60,936 bases of DNA, from contig CAJNOQ010000235.1 in assembly GCA_905250885.1 (NCBI GenBank), forward strand, positions 1-60,936, given 5' to 3'. The notes below the pieces were generated by a model. The model saw nothing but the letters and a program-made list of their open reading frames with translations, made no database searches and was not told where the DNA came from. This DNA is from Didymodactylos carnosus. Lineage: Eukaryota > Rotifera > Eurotatoria > Philodinida > Philodinidae. This document shows positions 13,480-25,262 of this stretch, in pieces. Position 1 is the stretch's first letter. Every line of letters starts with the position of its first letter. The translations under genes were made by a program, and so were the position numbers.

Positions 13480-16225
13480 AGTCAGTTCCCAGACTAAGAC
13501 TAACTATTCACGAAAAGTAAGGTTACTTTAAAGTCATCTGTAATTAGGAACAGAAATAAGTGATTAATTAAATAACTAACACAAGCAGCGGGTGAGTGAG
13601 TATCTAGACATGGCTGAAATTTACTGTCGAAGATACTGAGACAGAGCAATTTTGAAAAACATACTATGCACAATATCAGTTCGCTAACAACTCAAATATA
13701 GTATTGACATTTTCAGTTCGCAGCGAATTATATTCTATATATGTGTACCAGACTCAATGGATTCCAACTCTGGGATATCTTAGGTATCTAGAGTGTCTAC
13801 CTAGATACCTAAGATATCTGGCAAAAAAAAAGTTACAGAAAAATGAGTTCGCAGCGAACACAAATTGTTCACGATCTCTTGAAAAACAACAATGAATATA
13901 AACAAATTTCTGATTCAAAAAGTTTATTTCAGACGATAGGATAAATAAAAGAAAAAAACTATTTGAGTAGAAAAACCGTTACCAATGGTCATCATGATCT
14001 TTTGTTAAATAAGATGAATGCAAACATACTTAGAATGATAAAGACGTGAAGAAAAAGAATGCGACGGATAAGCTAAGTAAAAGTATTTACGATGAGTAAA
14101 GAAAGTCGTGACACAAGTAAGAATCTAGAGAAACTATAGTAAGAATTATAAAGAATAACACGAGAAACAAGGTTATGGAATCAACCATATGGAGTGAAAA
14201 CGTCGTATAGAAAAAATTAAGGTCAAGCACTTTTAAACATGAGAAAAGTTAAAAGGATCAGCCAAATAAGCTGAGACAACTATTCATATTTTTCTATATT
14301 AAACCTTGCTCTCCATAGTATGGCTTCTTTTTGGATTGTTCGTTTTAATTGTTCGTGTTTAGGAGATACGTTTTGTTTTCCATCCCGTAGTGCATTCCTG
14401 ACTCTATCTACCTAAAGCTGTAAAAATGTACGCCGTATCAATCGACAAAACTTTATGTTTACGTGAAGAAATCTGTTGTATGTCGCCTACTGGAAATATC
14501 GATCTTACTAGATCAGAAAATTGTCAGAGAAACACTTAGATCAAGTCTAAAATAATAGAAAATAACACGTTTTACGTCACTGTGCGAAGTAGGCAAATGT
14601 TATTAAGTTTACTTATTTTGTCATAGTTAAAACACAAATTGTCATGAAACTATCGGTTGTCGTTTTTCATATAAAATGAACAAAAATAAGTTAAATTTAT
14701 GTTCTGTCTCTCTTCTCGTGATCATACGTGGATTATTTTCGTACGGACTAACGAGACCAAAGTCTGTGAAATTTAGTTTGTAAAGCAGAGATTCGATGTG
14801 TTTTCTTTAGTTAATAACCAAAAATAACGACTTTCAGCACTTTTGGTCACAAATACCTGACAAGTGAAAAACTAACGCCACATCTTTATCGATCTAGTAC
14901 ATTGTATAGTCAAAGTTTCATCGTAACAGGATCTTACAGTCTTGTGTATTGAATTTCGGTACCATAGTGTCACTTTTTGGATTGTAACTTTTCCGGACCA
15001 TTTATGTGAAACAACAATTTCGATCTTTTTTTAATATAGTAAGTTTGATTTGTATTAGTCTTAGATCAGTAAAATCGGAATAATCTAGGCTTCTATCTTT
15101 ATTTTCTCGTCTCAATCGTTTATTATTATTAGTAAAAGTCAATTATTGGGCAAGAAGATTTAATGTTGAATTAGTTAAATAGAAATTTATCTTTCTTGTT
15201 TATCGTTATTTTACGTAAAAATAGGGCGGCGGGATACTTAAGGTGAGAAGAGCAATATTCTATTCACATCGGAATAGTATTGAGGAGGTGTGTACCAAAA
15301 ATTGTTTGAATGTGTGTGTCTAGAATTTACCTTTGTATGATCAAACGATTGATATCGAAACTCTCGTTGTATTGTCTCCGTAAATCCAAGTAGAGTTGTG
15401 TGATAATAAAAATTAAGGAAGAACAATATCTAGTCTTAGTATTAGGCAGTAAAACGTATGCGCTTTTTATTTCGTTAAAATGGTCGCATTCTGTGAGAGA
15501 ATGCTGTCAATTAATAATTCAAAACTATATCTCTGAAATGAATGGAATAGCTGGTGTACTAATGTTATTTTGTTTTTTTCTATTTCTGTTTTTTCTCACC
15601 CATCATAGATTCCTATCTATGCAAGCAGCTGCATTGAATTGAATAAATTTGCACGATAGTGTATATTTTGACAAAATATGCGTCACTATTGGTAGAAAAA
15701 TATTAAGATAAAACAAAGAGTGCATTGTTGTTATTATTATTATTTAATTCAAGAATATTCCCTGTTACTGTGTGTTACCTGAATATAACTTTGTTATCGG
15801 AGAAGTATTTTGACATTCTATGTGGGGAGATGTGACCTATAAGCAGAAAACATCTGAACTTGCCACACGTTTGTTATGTGCGTTTGAATGTGCGTTTGAA
15901 TGTGTGTTTCGTATATTCGTTTCATCTCAGCTGTTTCATCTGAGTTGCTGCAGAACTAACCTTGAAAAGAAGCAAAACGAACAAAGTTACTGGCTACATT
16001 ACCTACCTGGACTCAAAGAGATTGCGGAGATGACCAAAAAAATGCGTCATTTTTTTTTAATCTGTTATAATGTTTTCGTTTTGTCTCAAAAAGTGCGAAC
16101 GAAAGACAGAATAGGTCGAGTAGATGCGTGTTCGAAGCATGCTAGTCATCTTTCGATCTCATTAGTTTAGTATAGTATTAAAAAAAATTTGTAAACATAT
16201 TATTAATTATACAAATTTTTTAACA
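13480..16225. other. Gene-poor intergenic region before TBC1D25
   Basis: Apart from the hairpin at 13774-13818 nothing is firmly assigned. A minus-strand frame at 15238-15426 reads to a donor-like GTAAATTC and could be a small exon. A plus-strand frame of 116 codons at 15820-16170 lies directly upstream of the TBC1D25 start and has low coding character. An ATTATTATTATT microsatellite lies near 15731. Confidence 0.4.
13774..13818. repeat. Perfect 18-bp stem hairpin flanked by GTTCGCAGCGAA direct repeats
   Basis: GATATCTTAGGTATCTAG at 13774-13791 is perfectly complementary to 13801-13818, with a 9-bp loop. The 12-bp word GTTCGCAGCGAA, itself partly palindromic, flanks it in direct orientation at 13716-13727 and 13847-13858. 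The whole looks like a small inserted palindromic element with its flanking duplication or terminal motif. Confidence 0.6.
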
Positions 16226-19200
16226 ATGAGACCGCGACAAAATCATGATGTTATGGTAAGAAAATATATTATTCATTTTATTTGACATTTTGTTTGATTA
16301 ACAATCGAACGGATGCGAATATTAATTACATGAACAGTTTTTCTTTCAATTATTAAGAGTTAAAAGAAAAAATATAGTGAAAATAGAGAATGTTTAGAGA
16401 GTAGACATATTTTTGTCTAAAAAAGGAAACAAAATGGCATCGAGAATGATATAAATGCTTTTTTTAACGTTTTGGATCATAATGTCTTTAAGATTTTTGT
16501 ATGTGTGGAAAGATAAACTCAGAAATATTATGTTCAAAATGAATTTTACTATATTTATTCCTATTTCATTTGAACTCAATTTTTTTTTTTCATTGTCGAA
16601 TCTATTTGATGAATACGTGCATTATTGTGTAGCATATACAAACAAAAAAAAACTTTGTCTCATTTTAGACAGCTGTTGCTTCCACCATTAACTCCTCCGT
16701 GGCGTCTTCTTCGTCACGTTATTCTACATGTTCACCGTTTGGTTCTCGGATGTCTGTGATCGGTGCGGCACATCCAGATGTAGTCCGAATTAGAGTTTAT
16801 GTAAGTGTCTACTAAGTGGGATTATTCAAGCTTATTTTGATTCATTTTTATGCGGTTTTTTCAGAAACCAGCTCGCGTTAATTGTGAACCAGAGTCCAAA
16901 AAATTGTGTGTTGATCCACGTTTAACAAGTTATAATAAATTACAATATCTTATTGCTCAAGCATTTGAAATTAAAACGTTAGTTTGCTATTATCAGTGTT
17001 TTCTTTTTTTCGCAAATATACTTCTATATTGTTTGTAAAATATAACAGACGATTATTGCGAGTAGAAAGTGCCGCAATACATTTTAGAAAAAATATAAAA
17101 TTTGTCTTTTATTCGTTGCTTTTCATGTTCTTAAAACGACATTAATTCTCTTCTATTCTAGAGATTTTGTGATATATGCAATTATTAAAGATTCCTATGG
17201 ACATGAAACGACAACAGCTATCTGGAATGATTGGGATTTAGATGCAGCATTTCAAAATGTAGTACATGATACATGCTTAAAATTACGCTATGAATTAACT
17301 CACACAGAAGATGGTACATGCTTTGTTTTTCTTTACACCATTTTATATAACCAAAAGTAGTTCTTTATTTAGGTTTAGACGATTGGGATTTTATACAAGT
17401 TGGTGATTTTAATTCGAACATTCGCTGGTACAACGTTGATAATCGAGCTATAATAGCGACGGTCAATCAAAAAGCTGGAAAAGCTGCATCAGTCTTAAAT
17501 AAAGCTATTAGTAAGAGTTTATCCGTAATATGATTACACATATTTGCACTGCTTGTTTTCCATTTTACTCGATCCCATTATTCAAATTACAGTAGAACAG
17601 TCTAATGAGGAAATTTTTATCAGAAAGTATTCTAACGTCCTCCTATTTTAAAAATAAAGTTCACCTTCTTAAAGCAACAACTTAATTATCATTATTAATT
17701 TAGATTGGATGTATGGTGTTAACGGTCGTCGTAACAGTCGTCCACTTTGCGAAACTAATTTCAAAAAATTTCTTGATTCTGAAGGAAGATTGATACATCA
17801 TATTGAATTAAGACAATTTATATTCGAAGGTAAATATATGTGTTTCATTAGCAAATCAGAAATTTATGTATTTTTTTTAAACGGTTTTAGGTGGAATAGA
17901 ACCATCGATTCGTAAAGTTGTTTGGAGACATTTATTAAATATATTTCCAATGAATATGACTGGACTTGAAAGAATTGACTATTTAAAATCTATCAATATT
18001 GAATATGAGAAGTGAGTTAATAGAATATACTTTTTAATCTAATTAATGAATATTTATTTACTCTTAGATTGAAAATGAGATGGACACATGACAATGAAGA
18101 ATGTAAGAAAAAAACAGAGACAATTCGTTGTATAAAGCAAACAGTGAGAAAAGATGTGATACGTACCGATCGTACATTTGGATTTTATGCTGGATCTGAT
18201 AATAATGTGAATATACAATCACTATTCAATATTTTAACAACATATTGTGTTAGTCATCCAAGTGTTACTTATTGTCAAGGTATGCATGTGTATACGATCG
18301 TTTTTTTGTGTAACTCCCATCAGATCAGTAGAAAGAGGAGTGAAAGTTATATATCTAAGATCCTTAGCAAGATGCAAACCATTTACCACATATCCCCCTC
18401 TCCTCTTTGAGAAATTCTTATTTTTAAGACCGATGCGGGCTGCCTGTGGGAAATTTTTAATATTAGTAAAGTCATATTTTCTTATATGGATATATATTGT
18501 GTGTTTTATAACGTTTCGTTATTTGTTTTGTACACATACCATGTGTACCTCTTAACTGTGGCTTGTTATATTTACCGACCCAGTTCGTATTATAGGTTAT
18601 AAGCTGAGCCTTTTCTCCTTTTCCCAATAGTTGTCCTCGACGTCTTTCATGACTGTTTATGTCTTATGAGCATGAACTATTATATTACATGGAATGTTTT
18701 ATATGTTTAAACGTGGGTTCGTAATAGATTTTTTTCAACTGCACACAGCACTCGCTTCGTAACGATAATAATGTACTAAGCATAGATTAATTGACTACTA
18801 CTTTACCTCAGAAACCGTTAAAGGAGTTACACATTTTAGTCTCAAAGCTGATAAGCTGATAAGCTGATAAGCTTTTTAATTTAAAAATTGACATAATTTA
18901 TTTTTAGGAATGAATGATTACGCGGCAACATTACTATATGTTATGAGAGAAGAAGCTTTAACTTATATATGTTTTTGTTCTATAATGAGAAGAATTCGAG
19001 CAAATTTTGCTACCGATGGTGTAGTTATAGCAACTAAATTTCAGCATTTGAAAATATTATTTCAAGCTATTGATCCAATCTATTGGGATTATCTATGTAC
19101 GGCTGATGCAGGTACATTCGAGCGAAAAACTAAGTTTATATTAATATTGATCATAGTCATTTTACTTTTAGTAAATTTATTATTTGCCTATCGTTGGTTA

Positions 19201-20328
19201 CTATTAGAATGTAAACGTGAGTTTCCATTCAGTGATGCATTACGTGTACTCGAAGTGATGTGGTCAGCATTACCTGTTGAAACTGAACCACCATTATTGA
19301 GTGAAATACCATTGTTAGCAACATTAGATTCAAATGAAAAATTATGTTTTACGTGTACAAGTAGTCGATCAGCATCACCAATCAATTATTCTATCCGACG
19401 TGCAATTAGCTGTCCTGATCTACGTCTATCAGTACAACAATCCACATTACAAGTAAATTAGTTAAAATTTTTTATTTCATAAATGTCATACTGAATTACT
19501 GACAAAGCTATAAGAACATGACAGATGATATTTGCTTTGAATTAATGAGACTTCTAGTGTATGTAGATGGAAGCTAGGACTGTCTATATCCCTTCTGGGA
19601 TATTATTGAAAAACCATCCCTTTTGAGGAATTCGAAAAAAGTTTTCTCTGCTACTTTACTCAGTTATCGCTCTAGTGTTAGCAATGGAATAGGTTAAGAA
19701 AAACATGGGTATCAATACCGGATTCTCAACTTTGTTAACGATTGTTTTTCAGGGAATGGATCGCTATTTGTCGCGTTTTGATGATAATTCAACTCACCAT
19801 TTACTAAATATCTCATGGCCTAATATTACTCGTCCGGTAACTAAATATCGTCGACAACATATAAAATATGTTGCTGATGATTACTCTTATTCTTGCATGT
19901 CATCACTTCAAACACCATCCCAGTCGCAGCAACAACAACTACAACAACAGCTACAACATCAAAGAAGTTTTGAAAATTCATTTTCTATATCAGAACTATC
20001 TGAATTGGAATGTGATACCATGAATCAAGCAGTCACGGCAACACAACTAGCGTGGATAAATCGTTTGCCATCATGTAATATATGGTTAGATGAAGATAAT
20101 CCGTTTTTGTTATTTTTATGCATTTCATTATTGTTGACTCATCGTGCATATTTATTAAAAAAGAAAAATTTAGATGAACAAGAAATCGCTATGCATTTTG
20201 ATCGCTATCGTCGAAGACATCATGCCGATCGAATTTTAAATTGTACGAGGACTTTATATTCACAGTATATGCAATGGGCAAGAAAAAAACGTATGATGGA
20301 TGATCTTTCTCAATTTTCAACTAGTTAG
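16226..20328 (+). CDS. TBC1D25: TBC1 domain family member 25 orthologue (Rab GTPase-activating protein)
   Basis: Eleven exons read 16226-16255, 16669-16800, 16865-16977, 17162-17313, 17373-17510, 17704-17829, 17891-18011, 18068-18279, 18908-19111, 19172-19452 and 19753-20328. Total 2085 nt, 694 residues (vertebrate TBC1D25 is similar in length); all junctions are GT-AG and in phase. TBC1D25 acts as a GAP for Rab33B in autophagosome maturation in vertebrates. The TBC domain covers about residues 230-500. Visible motifs: RKVVW, an IxxDxxR-type arginine finger (VRKDVIR, Arg303) and the YCQG glutamine finger (339-342). The N-terminal DPRLTSYNKLQYLIAQAF block and C-terminal NPFLLFL...AMHFDRYRRRHH block match the family end to end. 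A Gln-rich run lies in the last exon. Intron 8 (628 bp) carries 3.5 copies of AGCTGATA at 18845-18872. AATAAA at 20444-20449 is a likely poly(A) signal. Confidence 0.95.
18845..18872. repeat. Short tandem repeat, AGCTGATA x3.5
   Basis: Three and a half perfect 8-bp units lie in intron 8 of TBC1D25, about 35 bp before the acceptor. It is a microsatellite-like array, probably of slippage origin. Confidence 0.8.
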
Positions 20329-20561
20329 TAATGCTCAAGTTCATAGTTAATATTTTTTATAATACAATATGTTACCCGGTTATTTTATATCTCTCTCTTT
20401 TTGTTATATTTATCTATTATTTTTTTTATAGTCTGATAAACTTAATAAAAAATTCAATACATGCGGGTCATCACATGCAGAAACTATCAACTCAGTAACC
20501 ATTAGATTGTGCGTCAATAGTGAAATTAGCTTCTTTGACTAATCTCGCATCTCTGATCGAT

Positions 20562-22233
20562 GTACCAATAACACCTACAACAGCTAAGACATCTAAAGAA
20601 ACACTAATAATAAGACTAGTTCGCATTTTCATCAACTCCCGTCGTCCTACATCATCAATTGTGATTTTCAGCTCATTCACTAGTTTTTTCCTTTCAACTC
20701 TATTTCGTGCATTTCTCGATCAGTATCGGGCACATTTCGTTTTGGTAAGTGTCAATAAGACCAAAAGCAAAGATGTGCAAAGACATCTCTCAGAGTTGGA
20801 ACCGGTTGAGTTTTATTCAGCGGACTGGACCGATCAATTAAGTGCCGGTTAAAAACACGCCTAGACCGGTGAAAAATCGGCTGGTTTCTAAAAACTTTTT
20901 AACCGGTAGAAAATCGACAACACATTTCGCAAAAAAGGTGGCTGGAAACTCACTTTTCTTGAAGCAGAGTCGAACAGAAATAACTCACAGAAACTAATTC
21001 TTAGAATGTAGCACGAAAAGATTTTTCCCGAGCTGAAAAACGATATTTCGTGAACAACTTTCATGGTAAACCAGTGGTTTTCTTCGGTCTCAACCGGTAA
21101 AAAACCGGTGTCAACCGACCGGTTTAAAAGTCATCCGGATCGGTGACCGGTTAGGGTGCCATTTTACCGATCCGGTTCCAATTCTGACATCTGCGCAAAT
21201 ATAATAATAATAACCTACATTCAAATGCAAAAAATATAGGTTATTCTAAGATCTATGTAAATTATAATTCGATTCGAGACTTTTCTTATCTAACCGGTTT
21301 TTTCTCGCACCTTATCTCTACACTATGTTTTGCACATTTTTTACTTAGTTATGTTTACTTTGAATCTTGAAATATTGCTTCATGCTCTTATGAGAAAGAA
21401 CAAAAAGAGAGTAGAAGTATTTTAAGAGAAGAGAAAGAGAGAATTCATATGAATATTTCTAACAACGTTAATAAAGAAAATTAATTCGCTTTAATCACTG
21501 ATAAACTTGATCTCTTTTCTTCTATTCTCTTTTTATTCTTTCTCATAATAGCATGCAACAGTATTTCAAGATTCAAAGTAAACATAACTAAGTAAAAAAT
21601 GCGCAAAATGTGGTGTGAAGATAAGGTGCAAGAAAAAACCGGATCCTATTAGATAAGAAAAATCTCGAATTGAATTATAATTTATGTAATAGATCTGAGA
21701 ATGACGAATATTTTTTGCATAGGTTATTATTACCATTTCTGTGGAGATGTCTATGCGCATCTTTGCTTTTGGTCTTATTAACACTTACCAAAACGAAAAG
21801 TGTCCGATACTAATCTGTCTGCAGAGACAATCTTGTCTTATTTTGTTCAGAATTAAAGTCTCTGCATATAAATAATTTCCCGGGTCTATTTTTCAGAGAG
21901 CTGTAAACAAGAGTTTGAACAGATTAGCGATTTGTTCACAAAATCGGTATTATACTATTGAAAAACTAGCTGAAATTTCATCTCATAAACAGGATGTTAA
22001 TGAAAATTAGGCATTTGTGTGTAGCCCACTAGTTCCAAGAAGTACAATATCACCCTTTATCGAATTCAAAATTAATGCAAAAATGCACAAAATATAGTTG
22101 ATAGAAGAAAACTAGTGAATGAGCTGAAAATCACAATTAATGATGTAGGACGACGGGAGTTGATGAAAAAGCGAACTAGTCTTATTATTAGTGTTTCTTT
22201 AGATGTCTTAGCTGTTGTAGGTGTTATTAGTAC
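20562..22233. repeat. Large 1.7-kb palindrome (inverted repeat)
   Basis: The left arm (20562 to about 21450) and right arm (about 21500 to 22233) are inverted copies, roughly 95 percent alike where I compared them. Shared blocks include the segment around 20580-20690 with 22100-22225, the 20730-20790 segment with 21725-21800, and 21330-21380 with 21560-21610. The left arm carries an extra 396-bp MITE (20791-21186). The right arm carries about 260 bp not found on the left (about 21815-22080). The centre is AG/CT-rich. It may be an inverted duplication or a large foldback transposon. Confidence 0.85.
20791..21186. mobile_element. Non-autonomous MITE (396 bp) nested in the palindrome
   Basis: It begins CAGAGTTGGAACCGG and ends CCGGTTCCAATTCTG, an imperfect terminal inverted repeat. 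ACATCT lies directly on both sides, suggesting a target duplication of 6-8 bp as made by hAT-type transposases. The corresponding point in the opposite palindrome arm (about 21745) lacks it, so the insertion came after the arms were formed. The interior is rich in ACCGGT words and has no coding capacity. Confidence 0.75.
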
Positions 22234-22285
22234 AGTTTTGTATTGTTTACGAAGAAAAAAAAATCTAGATCAGTACAGTTGTTAA
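22076..22285 (+). other. Exon-like ORF for a short single-helix membrane segment, duplicated in both palindrome arms
   Basis: An open stretch of 69 codons contains VNELKITINDVGRRELMKKR followed by a hydrophobic run of about 22 residues (from SLIISVS to STVLYC) and a basic tail ending at TAA. The left arm carries the same coding stretch on the minus strand (20570-20695) with two base differences in about 110. There is no ATG before residue 31, so if real it is a downstream exon. Another open segment (21897-22010) follows a good acceptor upstream in the right arm only. The family is not recognised. Confidence 0.3.
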
Positions 22286-22289
22286 TCGA

Positions 22290-23419
22290 ATAGGAAGTCA
22301 GCGTGAATATTGGTGTTAAAACAAATACTGAATGAGTATTGGTAAATCAAACATAAATTCTTTTATAAATCATTTCAATTCATTGTATTATACATAGAAA
22401 TTTGTGTGACAAGTAGAAGTTTCAGTGAAAGTTGCGGTCTATTAAATGTCTGAGAAGCATTTTAAAATTCATAGAAATTAGTATAATTCTTTTTTTTACT
22501 ACAAGCGGATGATTTTTTTTTTCTTGGAGGAAAAGTAAACCAGAGAAATATCCATTTCGCATTCACTTATCCACAGCTGGCATTTTATAACAGATGTGTG
22601 CAAAACGAAACGAAAAGAAAGTTTGTCATTCTTCTACGATAATCATCCATCAGCAATGTGTAACTGTCATTGACAACGTTTATTTTATGTTAAAATCAAA
22701 CAAGACAGCACAAAAAAAATGATTGAAAATTTAACATGATGTAACAGTGAGAAGCCAATAAAAAAAAAAAAGACAAAGTTAGCGTAAAATAAAAAACAAC
22801 CTGTCTATTTGGACAGTAATAAGTTTCACTTGAATTTTATGGCTATTTTTGATTCCACTTGTGTTTGACAAGTTCCCTAATCGACAAAAAAGCTTAAGAA
22901 GATTTATTTACAAATTATGACAAATTAACTTCAAATATTGTAATTTTCAAAAATTTTTTGTACAGCATGTTATATGAAGCATATCGTAAATCTTTTATTA
23001 TACAAAGATAGAAAACAAATTTGATTTCGTCTGAAATATTATCCAAACAATCACATGTATATTAAAGATGTTATCAAAATCTTATAATACGACTTTATAT
23101 TGATGATACGATATCCACAGGGGTATTTTTTGTGCGTAACAATAGTGTATATATTTTAGTATCAATTTCATACTACAAATGCTTAATCTTAGCTAATCAC
23201 TATTCTCTTTGTATGCATCACAGATATAGATAGTATGTCATTCACAGAATATTCGCATACTTTTTGTCGAATACACGATCAATTCTTACCATATTTTCAA
23301 AAACTTTTCAAAACAAAATTTCTTTATTTCATTAGATTGACTTTGATCTATTGTTCACATCTATTTTAGAGTCTCATCTAAAAATGTTGGTAATAATTAA
23401 AAATTAATAAATACAAAAT
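22290..23419. other. AT-rich intergenic stretch
   Basis: Between the palindrome and the next gene no open frame, inverted repeat or RNA gene is recognised. It holds poly-T and poly-A tracts and presumably the promoter of the gene that starts at 23420. Confidence 0.5.
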
Positions 23420-25262
23420 ATGGACGAAGAAGAAAATAATAATGTTGAAATACTTGAAGAAATGCGTCGTGAATTAGATACTACCAAAGATGAAGTACAA
23501 AATTTAACCAAACAACTCAATTGTCTACTTCTTCTAACAAAAAGGTGAAATTGTTACATTTTATTAATTGGTCAAGACAAAAAAAAAATAGCCCAATATT
23601 TACCAATTTTAGTGCGTGGAAAGGCGATGAAACAGCAGCAACACACTTAGCTCGTGTTATTGGTAAGCAAAAATTAGCGTTACTAAACGCTAATCTCTAC
23701 GTACTGTGTATTCATTAAAATCAAAGAAAACATGAAATATGCAGGATAAAAAAGAACGAAATTTGATGAAATGAACATTAGAACAGTACATACCCGGGTC
23801 GAAGCTCTACGTCGCGTAAACTATAGTATACGTCAAAATACGACGAAATACATATCCATTCCAGATAAAATACGACGTCGTAATCCTTCTCCACGGTAGA
23901 CGTCATCGTATTTCGTCGTAAACAGCTCGTATTTTGACGTATACTATAGTATCTATCATCATAAACTGTAGTATACTGCCATTTACTGCTGTAGTAATCA
24001 TTGTCCTGGGTATGTGAATAATATATGCCTAAACAAAATTCTTCTATCGAAATAATTAGAACTATACTTGATATAACAATCTTGTTGAATAATAATTATT
24101 TTTATTTGTTAAGGTGTTGATCCAAATATTGAAAAAAATTCATTTTGTGAAAGTCAAGTGAATAAACCGAAAAAAACAGTGACTATTAGCGAATCAGAAA
24201 ATGATTCAAAGGTCTACTACAGATTTTTTTAATTTGTTATATATTCAATTTTCTAAAATAGATATTTATTTTTAAGCAAGAAAATTCAGTTACAAGTTTG
24301 GTGAGTCATCATTCTGTTCAACAAGAACAACAGGAGAAGCAAGCAAGGCAAGAAAAAATGAATGAATATTTAGTTAATATTTTTATATAGTATATTTTTA
24401 GAAATGCTTTTATTCAACCTTATCTTCAAGTTCATATTGATCCAATACCATTAAAAGCTTCTCGACAATTATACAATGAAATTGTTCATCGTCAAGTAAA
24501 ATTTTATAATTATGATTTCTATTTATAATTAAATATATATTTTAGAATCAATTAAAACCTAATGTACCACGTCCAATTCGTCCTCAATCGTCAAGTGTTC
24601 GACCTCGAGCAATTAAACATTTATATCGTCCAGCATCCGCTGATAAAATTGTCCATCATTTAGGCACACCATCGAGTCGAGCAGCACCCTATTTTGTATT
24701 TGCTGGACAAGAATATTTTCGAAAATCAAATGATTCACCATCACAGCTATTACGGCGCACAAATCATGCATCAGCCAATGGAATTCATTCAACAGTAAGA
24801 AATTCACTTTATTCAACTAATTAATTGTCATATGTATATTGTTCTTAGAATCGTGGTATCACTTCTCGTCATTCAAATCATTCAAGTTTATCCGAAACGT
24901 CAGATGCAACAGATTTTGTTGAAACACCAAAAGAACAACAACAACAACAACAAGTTTCAGATGGAACACGTAAATTAAATTAATTTTTCAAAAATAATTT
25001 AAAATTAGAGATTTTTTTGGTTTGTTTACTAGCGTTAAATCTCAATAATCAACGGCGACCATTAACAGCGGCTACAAATCGTAGACGTTATAATCATGTG
25101 CCACCACCATCTCGTAATCGTGTACAATCAGCTACAGCCTATTCAGAATTCATTATTAAACAACCACTTATTATTGATGCAGAAAAGGCTAGACGTGAAG
25201 CATTTAAAATGCAACGTGAATTAAATCTACCACGTCAAGGATGGATAAATATGAAAACTTGA
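23420..25262 (+). CDS. Unrecognised protein: N-terminal coiled coil, basic Pro/Arg/Ser-rich body
   Basis: Eight exons read 23420-23544, 23613-23662, 24114-24211, 24277-24347, 24402-24495, 24546-24794, 24849-24969 and 25033-25262. Total 1038 nt, 345 residues, all in phase. The N-terminus is an acidic coiled coil (EILEEMRRELDTTKDEVQNL). A short block WKGDETAATHLARVIG follows, then Gln-rich sequence, then a basic body with RPIRPQSSSVRPRA and RPASADK. The C-terminus is INMKT. No signal peptide, membrane helix or catalytic motif is seen. Intron 4 uses a GC donor (AAG|GCAAGA); a GT donor 47 nt upstream (TTG|GTGAGT) would break the frame. Intron 2 (451 bp) contains a 228-bp MITE. The family is not recognised; a cytoskeletal or ciliary role would be guesswork. 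Confidence 0.75.
23788..24015. mobile_element. Foldback MITE inside intron 2 of the 23.4-kb gene
   Basis: The termini are ACATACCCGGG (23788-23798) and CCTGGGTATGT (24005-24015), inverted with one mismatch. Inside, TATAGTATACGTCAAAATAC and its complement form a longer inverted repeat around TACGACG words. It has no coding capacity. It accounts for most of the extra length of this intron. Confidence 0.75.

Noticed and set aside
15820..16170. Plus-strand frame of 116 codons upstream of TBC1D25
   Set aside because: Repeated cysteine/phenylalanine words arise from a TGTGCGTTTGAA tandem; no splice site links it to TBC1D25 and no family is recognised.
24301..24306. Strong GT donor (GTGAGT) as the end of exon 4 in the 23.4-kb gene
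   Set aside because: Using it breaks the reading frame into the next exon; the GC donor 47 nt downstream keeps it.
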